Source: Pseudomonas sp. PDM16
Lineage (GTDB): Bacteria; Pseudomonadota; Gammaproteobacteria; Pseudomonadales; Pseudomonadaceae
DNA: 64,000 nt
Direction of reading: 5' to 3'
Assembly (NCBI RefSeq): GCF_014851865.1
Contig: NZ_JACVAM010000005.1
Span: 372,001 to 436,000 of the forward strand
In this document: positions 27,145 through 35,965 of the stretch, one piece after another
How the letters are laid out: every line of letters begins with the position of its first letter
Position numbering within the stretch: the first letter of the stretch is position 1
Made by a program: the position numbers and the translations under genes
Notes under the pieces: model-generated
Databases searched by the model: none
Seen by the model: the letters and a program-made list of their open reading frames with translations, nothing else
What the model was told of the DNA's origin: nothing

Positions 27145-28257
27145 ATGAGCGTTTTCCATCTGGGCCTGATCATCAACCCGCTGGCCGGCCTCGGCGGCCC
27201 GGCCGCGCTCAAGGGCAGCGACGGCGTGGCTGCCGAGGCCCTGGCCCGTGGCGCCGAGCCGCGTGCCGCCGAGCGTACACGCATTACCTTGGAGTGCTTG
27301 CGGCCGGTGGCTGAGCGCCTCCAGTTCGTCACCTTTCCCGGCGCGATGGGGGCTGATCTATTGAGCGAGCTGGGCTACGCCCATCGGGTGCTTGGCAGCC
27401 TGGGCGAGGGCCCGACCACGGCCGAGGACACCCAGGCCGCGGTGCGTTCGCTGCAGGACGCCGGTTGCGCGCTGATCCTGTTCGCCGGTGGCGATGGCAC
27501 CGCGCGTGATGTGTGTTCGGCCGTGCGCGAAGACCAACCGGTGCTGGGCATTCCTGCCGGGGTGAAGATCCACTCCGCGGTCTACGCCATCAGCCCACGT
27601 GCCGCCGGGCAGATGGCCCTGCGCCTGATTGAGGGCGGCCTGGTGCGTCTGTCCAGCGGCGAAGTGCGCGACATCGACGAAACGGCCCTGCGCGAGGGCA
27701 AGGTCGGCGCGCGCCACTACGGCGAGATGTGCGTGCCGGTGGAAGGCGAATTCATGCAGCACGTCAAACAGGGCGGCATGGAGTCCGAAGAACTGGTGCT
27801 GGTGGACCTGGCTGACTGGCTGGCCGAGAGCTGGGAAGAGGGCGTGCGCTATGTGTTCGGCCCTGGCTCGACCCTGCATGGCCTGGCGCAGAACCTCAAC
27901 CTCGAGACCACGCTGCTGGGTGTCGACGTGATCGAGAACGGCGCGGTGATCGCCCGCGATGTGACCGAGGCGCAGCTGTTCGAGTTGATCGACGGCTATC
28001 CAGCACGACTGCTGGTTACCGCCATCGGCGGCCAGGGCCATATCATCGGCCGCGGCAACCAGCAGATCAGCCCACGTGTGTTGCGCGCCATCGGCCTGGA
28101 TCACCTGCGGGTGATCGCCACCAAACGCAAGCTTGGCACTCTGGAAGGTCGTCCGCTGCTGGTCGACAGCGGTGATCCGGCGCTGGACGAGGCTTTCCCT
28201 GATGCCGTGCGGGTGTGGGCGGGTTACCGGGAAGAACTGCTGTACCCATTGCATTGA
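27145..28257 (+). CDS. ATP-NAD kinase family protein
   Basis: The 370-residue protein belongs to the ATP-NAD/AcoX kinase family. Motifs are GLIINPLAGLGGPAALKGSDG near 6-26, ILFAGGDGTARDV near 118-130 (the GGDG nucleotide signature) and GIPAGVKIHSAVYAISP near 140-156. A C-terminal part with TAIGGQGHIIGRGNQQISP is also conserved. It is distinct from the essential NAD kinase NadK. The substrate is not known. A second upstream ATG in frame is rejected because GGAG precedes this one. PA1572 is the likely PAO1 counterpart. Confidence 0.85.
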   Translation: MSVFHLGLIINPLAGLGGPAALKGSDGVAAEALARGAEPRAAERTRITLECLRPVAERLQFVTFPGAMGADLLSELGYAHRVLGSLGEGPTTAEDTQAAVRSLQDAGCALILFAGGDGTARDVCSAVREDQPVLGIPAGVKIHSAVYAISPRAAGQMALRLIEGGLVRLSSGEVRDIDETALREGKVGARHYGEMCVPVEGEFMQHVKQGGMESEELVLVDLADWLAESWEEGVRYVFGPGSTLHGLAQNLNLETTLLGVDVIENGAVIARDVTEAQLFELIDGYPARLLVTAIGGQGHIIGRGNQQISPRVLRAIGLDHLRVIATKRKLGTLEGRPLLVDSGDPALDEAFPDAVRVWAGYREELLYPLH

Positions 28258-28271
28258 GCCTGGAGAACATC

Positions 28272-28670
28272 ATGCATCAAGGAAGCTGCCTGTGTGGCGA
28301 TGTCCGCTACCGAGTCGATGGCGAACTGCCGCCTATCCAGCTGTGTCACTGCAGCCAATGCCGGAGAGCGCAAGGCACGCCGTTCGCCAGCAACATCCCG
28401 ATCAACGAGTCTTCCTTCCAACTGCTCTGCGGTGCTGAACGCCTGCAGGCATTCGAGTCCTCACCGGGCAAGCAACGCGTGTTCTGCTCGCGCTGCGGAT
28501 CGCCTATATACAGTCGTACCAGTAAGCTGCCTGGCGTGCTGCGCATCCGTGCCGGCAGCCTGGAAGGCGAAGTCTCCAGCCAGCCCGGTTGGCACATCTA
28601 CGCGGAATCCAAGGCCAACTGGTGGAGCCTTGACGATGACTTGCCCCGACACGCCGAACGCAAGGAGTGA
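28272..28670 (+). CDS. GFA/CENP-V family zinc protein
   Basis: The 132-residue protein has the cysteine pattern of the glutathione-dependent formaldehyde-activating (GFA) fold: GSCLCGDVRY at the start, CHCSQCRRAQGTPF near 30-43 and FCSRCGSPIYSR near 75-86. These cysteines bind zinc. W near the end in GWHIYAESKANWW is typical. The true substrate of most family members, including this one, is unknown. It lies 14 bp after the kinase-like gene and probably shares its transcript. Confidence 0.88.
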   Translation: MHQGSCLCGDVRYRVDGELPPIQLCHCSQCRRAQGTPFASNIPINESSFQLLCGAERLQAFESSPGKQRVFCSRCGSPIYSRTSKLPGVLRIRAGSLEGEVSSQPGWHIYAESKANWWSLDDDLPRHAERKE

Positions 28671-28672
28671 CG

Positions 28673-29245
28673 GTGCGGCACCTTCTGGTTCTGTTACTCC
28701 TCCTGTCATCACCCGCCTGGGCGAATGGTATCGACAGGCAGCAACTGGTACGTGACGCCCGCAGCCAGGTCGGCGTGACGCTGAGCTACGACCCGGTCTA
28801 CCGCCAGCTGGACTACCCCGGCGGCGACGTTCCGCTGAGCACCGGCGTGTGCACCGACGTGGTGATCCGCGCCTTGCGCGAGCAGGATCTGGACCTGCAG
28901 AAGAGTGTGCATGAGGACATGCGCGCGCACTTCGCGCGATACCCGAAGAACTGGGGACTGAAAAGCACCGACCGCAATATCGACCACCGCCGCGTGCCCA
29001 ACCTGATGACCTGGTTCAAGCGCCAGGGCATGGCACTTGAGGTGAGCGACAAGCCGGCGGACTACCGGGCCGGCGACATCGTCACCTGGGACCTGGGGCG
29101 TGGCCTGACCCACATCGGCATCGTCTCCGACCGCAGCAGCCCAGCCGGCGTGCCGCTGGTGCTGCACAACATCGGCCGCGGTACGCAGGAGGAGGACATC
29201 CTGTTCGGCTTCGCCATCACCGGCCACTATCGCTTCGTTGATTGA
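28673..29245 (+). CDS. DUF1287 domain-containing secreted protein
   Basis: The 190-residue product has a signal peptide (RHLLVLLLLLSSPAWA, cleavage near residue 16). The DUF1287 domain follows, with DPVYRQLDYPGGDVPLSTGVCTDVVIRALR, where the cysteine may be catalytic, and AGDIVTWDLGRGLTHIGIVSDR with a histidine. This pattern resembles NlpC/P60-type cysteine peptidases. The start is the GTG at 28673, because AAGGAG at 28662-28667 is properly spaced; a GTG at 28667 lies within that site. A role in cell-wall turnover is inference. Confidence 0.82.
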   Translation: MRHLLVLLLLLSSPAWANGIDRQQLVRDARSQVGVTLSYDPVYRQLDYPGGDVPLSTGVCTDVVIRALREQDLDLQKSVHEDMRAHFARYPKNWGLKSTDRNIDHRRVPNLMTWFKRQGMALEVSDKPADYRAGDIVTWDLGRGLTHIGIVSDRSSPAGVPLVLHNIGRGTQEEDILFGFAITGHYRFVD

Positions 29246-29300
29246 GGCCAGCGCCGGGCTCAATGAGTTAGCATCCGCCGCAGGATTTTCGGAGGCCTCG

Positions 29301-29741
29301 ATGGCATTACCACCCCATATCCAGGCCGGCGACCGCGTCGTGCTGTTCGACGGCGTATGCCGGCTGTGCAACGGCTGGGCGAAGTTCCTGATCCGCCATG
29401 ACCACCAGCGGCGTTTCCGCCTCTGTTCGGTGCAGTCGGACGAAGGCCAGGCGATCCTGGCCTGGTTCGGTCTGCCTACCGATGCTTTCGAAACCATGGC
29501 CTACGTGGAAGGCGAGACGCTGTTCGTGCGTTCCGACGCCGTGCTGCGCATCGTCGCCCAACTGCCAGGCGCCTGGAGCCTGCTGGCAGTCCTGCGCTTC
29601 CTGCCGCGAGTGTTGCGCGACTGGTGCTACGACCGCATCGCCCTGAACCGCTACCGCCTGTTCGGCCGCTACGACACTTGCCTGCTGCCCGACGCCGACC
29701 ACCAGCAACGCTTCCTCGACTCCGTCGAGCCGCGCCCATGA
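29301..29741 (+). CDS. Thiol-disulfide oxidoreductase DCC family protein (DUF393)
   Basis: The 146-residue protein has the DCC motif VLFDGVCRLCNGWAKFLIRHD near residues 12-32, with a CRLC redox pair. It also has the family's C-terminal W-RIALNRYRLFGRYDTCLLP. Members are thought to be thioredoxin-like oxidoreductases, but proven functions are few. The start is the ATG after TCGGAGG at 29288-29294. The end overlaps the ABC transporter start by ATGA at 29738. Confidence 0.85.
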   Translation: MALPPHIQAGDRVVLFDGVCRLCNGWAKFLIRHDHQRRFRLCSVQSDEGQAILAWFGLPTDAFETMAYVEGETLFVRSDAVLRIVAQLPGAWSLLAVLRFLPRVLRDWCYDRIALNRYRLFGRYDTCLLPDADHQQRFLDSVEPRP

Positions 29742-31504
29742 GCCTGTTCTCCACCAGCCGGCGCGAAGCGCTGGGTATGGCCTGGCGCTTCGTTGCGCCG
29801 TACCGCTGGCGCCTGGTCGGCGCCCTGGCTGCGCTGATGTTCACCGCCGCCATCACCCTGTCCATGGGCCAAGGCATCCGCCTGCTGGTGGACCAAGGCC
29901 TGGCGACCCAGTCGCAGAGCGCGCTGAACCAGTCCATCGCGCTGTTCTTCGTGCTGGTGCTGGCCCTGGCGGTCGGCACCTTCACCCGTTTCTACCTGGT
30001 CAGCTGGATCGGTGAGCGCTTCGTCGCCGATATCCGGCGCAAGGTGTTCGACCACCTGATCGACCTGCATCCGGGCTTCTACGAGAGCAACCGCGCCTCG
30101 GAGATTCAGACGCGGCTGACCGCCGACACCACGCTGCTGCAGACGGTGATCGGCTCGTCGCTGTCCATGGCCCTGCGTAACCTGATCATGATGCTCGGTG
30201 GCATCGGCCTGCTGTTCTTCACCAATCCCAAGCTCAGCGCCATAGTGGTGGCGGTGCTGCCACTGGTGGTGGCGCCGATCCTGATCTTCGGCCGCCGCGT
30301 GCGCGCGCTGTCCAGACAGACCCAGGACCGGGTCGCCGACGTGGGCAGCTATATCGGCGAGACCCTCGGCCAGATCAAGACGGTGCAGGCCTACAACCAC
30401 CAGGCCCAGGACCGCCAGCGTTTCGCCGGCACCGTGGAGGCCGCGTTCGTCACCGCCGGCAAGCGCATTCGCCAGCGCGCCTGGCTGATCACCGTGGTCA
30501 TCGTGCTGGTGCTCGGCGCCGTGGGCGCCATGCTCTGGGTCGGCGGCATGGACGTGATCGCCGGGCGTATCAGCGGCGGCGACCTGGCGGCCTTCGTGTT
30601 CTACAGCCTGATCGTCGGCATGTCCTTCGGCGCCATCAGCGAGGTGATCGGCGAGCTGCAGAGCGCGGCCGGTGCCGCCGAGCGCATCGCCGAACTGCTG
30701 CGCACGCGCAACGCCATCACCGCACCGAGCGAAGGCCTGCTGCAACTGCCGCAGCGGGTCAGCGGCGAGGTCGAGCTGCGTGGCGTGCGCTTCTTCTATC
30801 CGGCCCGTCCGGAACAGCCGGCCATCGATGGCATCGACCTGGCGATACGTGCCGGCGAGACCCTGGCCCTGGTCGGCCCGTCCGGCGCCGGCAAGTCGAC
30901 CCTGTTCGATCTGTTGCTGCGCTTCTTCGATCCGCAGGAGGGCGAGGTGCTGGTCGAGGGTGTGCCGATCCAGCGTCTCGATCCGGCCGACCTGCGCCGC
31001 TGCTTCGCTCTGGTGTCGCAGAACCCGGCACTGTTCTTCGGCTCGGTGGAGGACAACCTGCGCTACGGGCGCCCGGATGCCAGTACCGCCGAAGTCGAGG
31101 CCGCGGCACGTGCGGCGCATGCCCACGAATTTATCGAGCGTCTGCCGCAGGGCTACCAGACCCATCTGGGCGAGGCTGGGCTGGGGCTCTCCGGCGGCCA
31201 GCGCCAGCGTCTGGCGATTGCCCGTGCGCTGCTCACCGATGCACCGATTCTGTTGCTCGACGAGGCCACCAGCGCGCTGGATGCTGAGAGCGAGCACCTG
31301 ATCCAGCAGGCGCTGCCAGGGCTGATGCGTGGGCGCACCACGCTGGTCATCGCCCACCGCCTGGCCACCGTGCAGAACGCCGACCGCATTGCGGTGGTCG
31401 ACCGCGGTCGGCTGCAGGCCATCGGCACCCATGCCGAGCTGGTGGCGAGCAATCCACTGTATGCGCGGCTGGCGCAGCTGCAGTTCAACACCGAGCGTCG
31501 TTAA
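29738..31504 (+). CDS. ABC exporter with fused membrane and ATPase domains
   Basis: The 588-residue protein is a half-size ABCB-type exporter that would act as a dimer. Six membrane segments occupy roughly residues 20-320. The ATPase domain has Walker A GPSGAGKST near 380, the signature LSGGQRQRLAIARAL near 485, Walker B ILLLDEATSALD just after it and the switch histidine in VIAHRLATV. It resembles MsbA and the 'ABC transporter transmembrane domain' drug/lipid exporters, but the substrate is unknown. The start overlaps the DCC gene stop, so translation is probably coupled. Confidence 0.92.
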   Translation: MSLFSTSRREALGMAWRFVAPYRWRLVGALAALMFTAAITLSMGQGIRLLVDQGLATQSQSALNQSIALFFVLVLALAVGTFTRFYLVSWIGERFVADIRRKVFDHLIDLHPGFYESNRASEIQTRLTADTTLLQTVIGSSLSMALRNLIMMLGGIGLLFFTNPKLSAIVVAVLPLVVAPILIFGRRVRALSRQTQDRVADVGSYIGETLGQIKTVQAYNHQAQDRQRFAGTVEAAFVTAGKRIRQRAWLITVVIVLVLGAVGAMLWVGGMDVIAGRISGGDLAAFVFYSLIVGMSFGAISEVIGELQSAAGAAERIAELLRTRNAITAPSEGLLQLPQRVSGEVELRGVRFFYPARPEQPAIDGIDLAIRAGETLALVGPSGAGKSTLFDLLLRFFDPQEGEVLVEGVPIQRLDPADLRRCFALVSQNPALFFGSVEDNLRYGRPDASTAEVEAAARAAHAHEFIERLPQGYQTHLGEAGLGLSGGQRQRLAIARALLTDAPILLLDEATSALDAESEHLIQQALPGLMRGRTTLVIAHRLATVQNADRIAVVDRGRLQAIGTHAELVASNPLYARLAQLQFNTERR

Positions 31505-31514
31505 GGAGAGGGTG

Positions 31515-32621
31515 GTGCACAAGGAATTCGGCGTGGTGGTGCTGGGCGGCTATGGCAACTTCGGTCAGGTCATCGTACGCAAGCTGGCGGCTATCGCCGG
31601 CATGCGCGTGTGGGTGGCCGGGCGCGACCTGGCCAAGGCCGAAGCGCTGGCGGCGCAGACCGGCACCCAGGCGCTGCAACTGGACATGAACGCCACCGAT
31701 CTGGCCGAGCGCCTGCGCACCCTTAGCGCGCAACTGCTGATTTCCACCGCCGGGCCTTTCCAGCGCCAGGACTACCGGGTGGCTCGCGCCGCCATCGAGG
31801 CCGGCCTGCACTACGCCGACCTGGCCGATGCCCGCGCCTTCGTCTGCGATATCGGCGAGCTGGATACGGCGGCGAAGGCGGCCGGCGTGCTGGTCTGCGG
31901 TGGCGCCAGCTCGGTACCGGCGCTGGCCGGCGGGGTGATCGACAGCCTGCTGCCGCGCTTCTCCCGTCTCGACGAGATCTGGCATGGCATCAGCTCCTCG
32001 GAGAAGACCCCGGGCGCCTCGACCCTGGCGGCGGTGCTGGACTACTGCGGCAAGCCGTTCCAGCAATGGCGCGATGGGGCCTGGCGTGAGGTGTTCGGCT
32101 GGCAGGACCTGGCGCGTCACGACTTCCCCGCGCCGCTCGGCCCGCGCTGGGTAGCCAACTGCGATATCCCCGATCTGCAGCTGTTCCCGGCCCGTTATCC
32201 GGGCGTGCGCAGCGTGCGCTTCTCGGCTGGTGTCGGCCTGCGCCTGACCCAGTTCGGCACCTGGGTGCTGGCCTGGCTGGTGCGCGCCGGCCTGTTGCGC
32301 AGCGCGGTGCCGCTGACCCATTTCCTGCATCGCCGTGCCGTATCGGTGGAACCGTTCGGCGACGGTCGCAGCGGCATGTTCGTACGCCTGAGCGGTCTCG
32401 ACCAGGGCGGCCAGCCGCTGACACTGTGCTGGGAGCTGCTGGCCGAGAACAACGATGGGCCGAACATCCCCTGTATGGCCACCGTCGCCCTGGCTCGCAA
32501 GCTGGCTGCCGGTAGCCTGGAGGCCCGTGGCGCGATGCCGTGCCTGGGGCTGCTGACAGTGGAGGAATACCTGGCAGAGCTGGACGGGCTGGCGATCAGC
32601 AGTGCTCTGCGTCAGCTCTGA
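31515..32621 (+). CDS. Saccharopine dehydrogenase-like NAD(P)-binding protein
   Basis: The 368-residue protein starts with a Rossmann motif VVVLGGYGNFGQVIVRKLA near residues 7-25. It continues with LLISTAGPFQRQDYRVARAAIEAGLHYADLAD near 75-106, typical of the saccharopine dehydrogenase/reductase family, and GVLVCGGASSVPALAGGVID. No proof exists that it acts in lysine metabolism. The GTG at 31515 is chosen for its spacing from TAAGGAG at 31502-31508; GTG 31512 is possible too. It lies ten bases after the ABC exporter and abuts the EamA gene end to end. Confidence 0.8.
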   Translation: MHKEFGVVVLGGYGNFGQVIVRKLAAIAGMRVWVAGRDLAKAEALAAQTGTQALQLDMNATDLAERLRTLSAQLLISTAGPFQRQDYRVARAAIEAGLHYADLADARAFVCDIGELDTAAKAAGVLVCGGASSVPALAGGVIDSLLPRFSRLDEIWHGISSSEKTPGASTLAAVLDYCGKPFQQWRDGAWREVFGWQDLARHDFPAPLGPRWVANCDIPDLQLFPARYPGVRSVRFSAGVGLRLTQFGTWVLAWLVRAGLLRSAVPLTHFLHRRAVSVEPFGDGRSGMFVRLSGLDQGGQPLTLCWELLAENNDGPNIPCMATVALARKLAAGSLEARGAMPCLGLLTVEEYLAELDGLAISSALRQL

Positions 32622-33479
32622 TCAGGCGTGCCCGCGTGGGCGAATGGTTGCCGCCGCGCCCGTCGAAGCGAGGATGATGGCGCCGATCGCCAGCCACTGC
32701 ATCGGGCTTAGTCGTTCGCTGAGGAAGATCAGGCCGGAGAGGGCGGCGATGGCTGGCTCCAGGCTCATGAACACACTGAAGGTGCGTGCTGGCATGCGGG
32801 TGAGGGCGAACATCTCCAGGCTGTAGGGCAGGGCCGAGGACATCACCGCCACGGCCAGTGCTACCGGCAGCAGGTCTACCGAGAACAGGCCGCCACCGAC
32901 CTGCCAGAGCCCAACCGGAAACACCAGCAGCGCGGCAACTACGGTGCCGAAGGCCACGGTCTGCACGCCGTGGGCGGCGCCGGCCTTCTGTCCGAACAGG
33001 ATATACAGCGCCCAGCACACGCCAGCGGCCAGTGCCAGCCCCAAGCCCACCGGGTCCAGATGATCCTCGGAAGCCGTATCCGGCAACAGCAGCCAGATGC
33101 CAAGCACCGCCAGGGCGATCCATACGAAGTCCAGCAAACGGCGCGAGGAGAATAGCGCCAGGGCCAGCGGGCCGGTGAACTCCAGGGCCACGGCGATGCC
33201 CAGCGGAATGGTCTTCAGCGACATGTAGAACAGCAGGTTCATCGCCCCCAGCGACAGGCCGTAGCCGAGCAACGAGCGCCAGGCCGCGAAGTTGGGGCGG
33301 GTGCGCCAGGGGCGCATGACGACGCACAGGATCAGCGCGGCCAGGCTCAGACGCAGGGCGGTGGTGCCCTCGGGGCCGATCAGCGGGAACAGGCTCTTGG
33401 CCAGGGAGGCGCCACTCTGGATGGAAGTCATGGCAACCACCAGCAGGGTGATGGGCAGAAGCAGGGTGGAGCGGGGCAT
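32622..33479 (-). CDS. EamA family transporter (RhtA-like)
   Basis: The 285-residue protein has ten hydrophobic segments in two EamA repeats. Its best resemblance is to RhtA-type threonine/homoserine exporters: IQSGASLAKSLFPLIGPEGTTALRLSLAALIL at the start and ALPYSLEMFALTRMPARTFSVFMSLEPAIAALSGLIFLSE near the end. The substrate is inferred only. It is convergent with the saccharopine-dehydrogenase-like gene with no gap, and follows ppnP on the same strand after a terminator. Confidence 0.87.
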   Translation of the reverse strand: MPRSTLLLPITLLVVAMTSIQSGASLAKSLFPLIGPEGTTALRLSLAALILCVVMRPWRTRPNFAAWRSLLGYGLSLGAMNLLFYMSLKTIPLGIAVALEFTGPLALALFSSRRLLDFVWIALAVLGIWLLLPDTASEDHLDPVGLGLALAAGVCWALYILFGQKAGAAHGVQTVAFGTVVAALLVFPVGLWQVGGGLFSVDLLPVALAVAVMSSALPYSLEMFALTRMPARTFSVFMSLEPAIAALSGLIFLSERLSPMQWLAIGAIILASTGAAATIRPRGHA

Positions 33480-33518
33480 GGCGATATCCGGGGTGGTACG
33501 ACAAACGGGGCTGCAATA

Positions 33519-33545
33519 AAAAACCGGCCACTCGGGCCGGTTCTT
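33519..33545 (-). terminator. Rho-independent terminator of ppnP
   Basis: On the minus strand AACCGGCC, loop CGAGT, GGCCGGTT and then a T-run (TTTTATT). It lies 19 bp after the ppnP stop and just upstream of the EamA gene. Confidence 0.85.
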
Positions 33546-33560
33546 TCAACTTAGCCTATA

Positions 33561-33842
33561 TCAGCGGTATTCGCAGAGATAGGCGGTGTCCACGGCGACC
33601 TTCAGCTGGAACTTGCTGTTGCCCGGTACGGTGAACTTGCTGCCGGCCTCGAAGGTTTCCCAGCTCTCGTTGCCCGGCAGCTTGACGGTCAGGGCGCCCG
33701 CAACCACGTGCATCACTTCCAGCTGGGCGGTGCCGAACTCGTACTCGCCCGGAGCCATGACGCCGATGGTGGCCGGGCCTTCGCTCATGGCGAAGCCGAT
33801 GGATTTGACGGTGCCGTCGAAGTATTCGTTGACCTTGAACAT
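33561..33842 (-). CDS. ppnP: Pyrimidine/purine nucleoside phosphorylase PpnP (DUF1255)
   Basis: PpnP splits several nucleosides with phosphate into base and ribose 1-phosphate. The 93-residue single-domain cupin starts with MFKVNEYFDGTVKSIGF and has GEYEFGTAQLEVMHVVAG and the ending FQLKVAVDTAYLCEY, all typical of the YaiE/PpnP family and of its usual length. The ATG has GAGGAG upstream. The gene has its own terminator. Confidence 0.93.
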   Translation of the reverse strand: MFKVNEYFDGTVKSIGFAMSEGPATIGVMAPGEYEFGTAQLEVMHVVAGALTVKLPGNESWETFEAGSKFTVPGNSKFQLKVAVDTAYLCEYR

Positions 33843-33910
33843 GGCGGGCTCCTCGGAAGGGTCAAAAAAGGGCCCGCCAGTATGCCCAACCAGCCCCGCC
33901 CAGTCAGCCC

Positions 33911-34453
33911 TCAGGGGGCAAATATCACCGGCAGTAGCCGAGCGGTGTTGCGTGCATCCTCGAGGGCGCGGTGCTGCTGCCCCTGGAACTGCAGGCCAGT
34001 TAGCTGCAACGCACCGTGCAGACCCACAGGGCGCCTGAGTTGGCGGCTCTCGGCGAAGCTCTGCTTGAGGTTGTGGTGAGGAATGTCGTGCAGGCTGCTG
34101 CACAGATCGTGGCGCTGCCATTCCACGTACAACTGGCGGCGATCGTAGTCGCCCCAGCTGCCCCAGCCCACCAGATGTGGCAAATGCGGCTCCAGCCAGC
34201 GCTCGAATTGTGGCCAGACCAGCCCGAGCGACTGCGCGCCATCCACCTGGGCTTGAGTGATATGAGTGAGTTCGCGGCAGAAACTGGTCAGGTAGGGGCG
34301 GCGCAGCGGTCGGACGAAGCGCTGGAAGTGCTCCAGCTCATGACCGTCGGGGGCGACGATGCTAGCGCCGATCTCGATGATTTCCATGTCTTCCACCGGC
34401 CAGCCGCCTTCTTCGGTGGTCGCTTCCAGGTCGATGATCAGCCAGTGCTGCAT
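33911..34453 (-). CDS. DEDDh 3'-5' exonuclease family protein
   Basis: The 180-residue protein has the DnaQ-like exonuclease motifs: LIIDLEATTEEGG (D and E of Exo I, residues 6-8), a middle aspartate in WGDYDRRQL near 108, and HRALEDARNTARLL (H and D of Exo III) near the end. It resembles the KapD/ERI-1 type, which trims RNA or DNA ends. The substrate is unknown. The ATG at 34453 has AGGGAA upstream; longer frames would add an unlike N-terminus. PA1574 is a possible PAO1 counterpart. Confidence 0.85.
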   Translation of the reverse strand: MQHWLIIDLEATTEEGGWPVEDMEIIEIGASIVAPDGHELEHFQRFVRPLRRPYLTSFCRELTHITQAQVDGAQSLGLVWPQFERWLEPHLPHLVGWGSWGDYDRRQLYVEWQRHDLCSSLHDIPHHNLKQSFAESRQLRRPVGLHGALQLTGLQFQGQQHRALEDARNTARLLPVIFAP

Positions 34454-34598
34454 GGGTTCCCTCCATTGCCTGTCGTGAGTATGGGTTGGAGCGTCTCGCG
34501 GGGCAAAACCGTGCGCACAGTTTTGTCGTTCAGCTGTGCTGGCGGGCCGTCCAGTCATAGGGGCTATGCTTGGACCTCAGGTAACGAGGAGGTGATGC

Positions 34599-35471
34599 AT
34601 GGCGAAGGTGGCTTTTATCGGTTTGGGTGTGATGGGGTTTCATATGGCCGGGCATCTGGCCTGCGAGGGGCATGAGACCAGCGTATACAACCGTTCCGCA
34701 GCCAAGGTGCAGCTGTGGGAAGACGAGTTCGCCGGCGAATCGGCGCCGACCCCGCGCGAGGTGGCCCGGGGCGCCGAGTTCGTGATGACCTGTGTCGGCA
34801 ACGACGATGATCTGCGCAGCGTGCTGCTCGGCCCGGACGGCGCTTTCGCCGGCATGGCGCCTGGCAGCGTGCTGGTCGATCACACTACTGCCTCGGCCAA
34901 CGTCGCCCGTGAGCTGGCCGCCATTGCAGCGGAGAAGGGACTGGGCTTCCTCGATGCGCCGGTGTCCGGCGGCCAGGCCGGTGCGGAGAACGGCATGCTG
35001 ACGGTGATGGTCGGTGGCGAGGAAGCTATTTATAAGCGCGCCGAGCCGGTGATCGAGGCCTACGCCAAGATGGTCAAGCTGATGGGGCCGGTGGGCAGCG
35101 GTCAGTTGACCAAGATGGTCAACCAGATCTGCATCGGTGGCCTGGTCCAGGGGCTGGCAGAGGCACTGCACTTCGCCCAGTGCGCCGGCCTGGATGGACA
35201 CGCGGCGATGGAGGTGATCAGCAAGGGCGCCGCCCAGTCCTGGCAATTGGAGAACCGCCACCAGACCATGCTGGAAGGCAAGTATGACTTCGGTTTCGCC
35301 GTGGACTGGATGCGCAAGGATCTGTCGATCCTGCTGGAAGAGGCCCGCCGCAATGGTGCGCAACTGCCGGTGACGGCACTGGTCGACCAGTTCTACTCCG
35401 ACGTACAGGCCATTGGTGGTGGCCGCTGGGATACATCCAGCCTGATCGCCCGCCTTAAGCAGCGCTCCTGA
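34599..35471 (+). CDS. 3-hydroxyisobutyrate dehydrogenase family oxidoreductase
   Basis: The 290-residue protein belongs to the beta-hydroxyacid dehydrogenases. It has FIGLGVMGFHMAGHL for dinucleotide binding at residues 5-19, DAPVSGGQAGAENGMLTVMVGG near 118-140 and the catalytic lysine in LTKMVNQI near 170. NRS after the second strand suggests NADPH over NADH. Candidate reactions are reduction of glyoxylate, succinic or tartronate semialdehyde, or oxidation of 3-hydroxyisobutyrate; none is proved by the sequence. GAGGAGG lies just upstream of the ATG. Confidence 0.88.
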   Translation: MAKVAFIGLGVMGFHMAGHLACEGHETSVYNRSAAKVQLWEDEFAGESAPTPREVARGAEFVMTCVGNDDDLRSVLLGPDGAFAGMAPGSVLVDHTTASANVARELAAIAAEKGLGFLDAPVSGGQAGAENGMLTVMVGGEEAIYKRAEPVIEAYAKMVKLMGPVGSGQLTKMVNQICIGGLVQGLAEALHFAQCAGLDGHAAMEVISKGAAQSWQLENRHQTMLEGKYDFGFAVDWMRKDLSILLEEARRNGAQLPVTALVDQFYSDVQAIGGGRWDTSSLIARLKQRS

Positions 35472-35552
35472 GTCCGCTATGTCCGTCCGACCGCGGACGG
35501 GCTTCCTGGCGCCATTCGCCGCCCATCCCGACGCGCTGGGTCGCTGCTGCCC

Positions 35553-35894
35553 TCAGGTGCGAAAGATAAAGTACACCGCACCGAGCAGGCACAGGCCCGC
35601 CCACAGGTAGTCCAGCTTCAGCGGCTGCTGCATCACGTAGACGCTGAAGGGGACGAATACCGCCAGGGTGATGACCTCCTGCATGATCTTCAACTGGCCG
35701 ACCGACATCTCGGTGTAACCGATGCGGTTGGCCGGCACCATGATCAGGTACTCGAACAGCGCGATGCCCCAGCTGACCAATGCCGCCACCAGCCACGGCT
35801 TGCTGTTCATGGTCTTCAGGTGGCCGTACCAGGCGAAGGTCATGAAAATGTTGGACAGGGTGAGCAAGGCTGCGGTTTGCATCCAGACCGGCAT
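35553..35894 (-). CDS. DMT superfamily protein (DUF486)
   Basis: The 113-residue protein has four hydrophobic helices, as expected for DUF486: TAALLTLSNIFMTFAWYGHLK, then LVAALVSWGIALFEYLIMVPANRIGY, TEMSVGQLKIMQEVITLAVFVPFSVYVM and LDYLWAGLCLLGAVYFIFR. The family belongs to the drug/metabolite transporter superfamily in EmrE-like half size. Substrate unknown. The ATG has no strong ribosome site. It is divergent from the GH31 gene, 71 bp away. Confidence 0.87.
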   Translation of the reverse strand: MPVWMQTAALLTLSNIFMTFAWYGHLKTMNSKPWLVAALVSWGIALFEYLIMVPANRIGYTEMSVGQLKIMQEVITLAVFVPFSVYVMQQPLKLDYLWAGLCLLGAVYFIFRT

Positions 35895-35965
35895 GGCGAT
35901 GTTCTCGTCAGTGGAAAGCAACAAGCCTAGATAGCTAAGCGCGACCGGCCAAGCCTCGGTTGCCA

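Noticed and set aside
35483..35500. Hairpin CCGTCCG/CGGACGG after the hydroxyisobutyrate dehydrogenase-like gene
   Set aside because: Only 7 bp with a 4-nt loop and no T-run, so not listed as a terminator.
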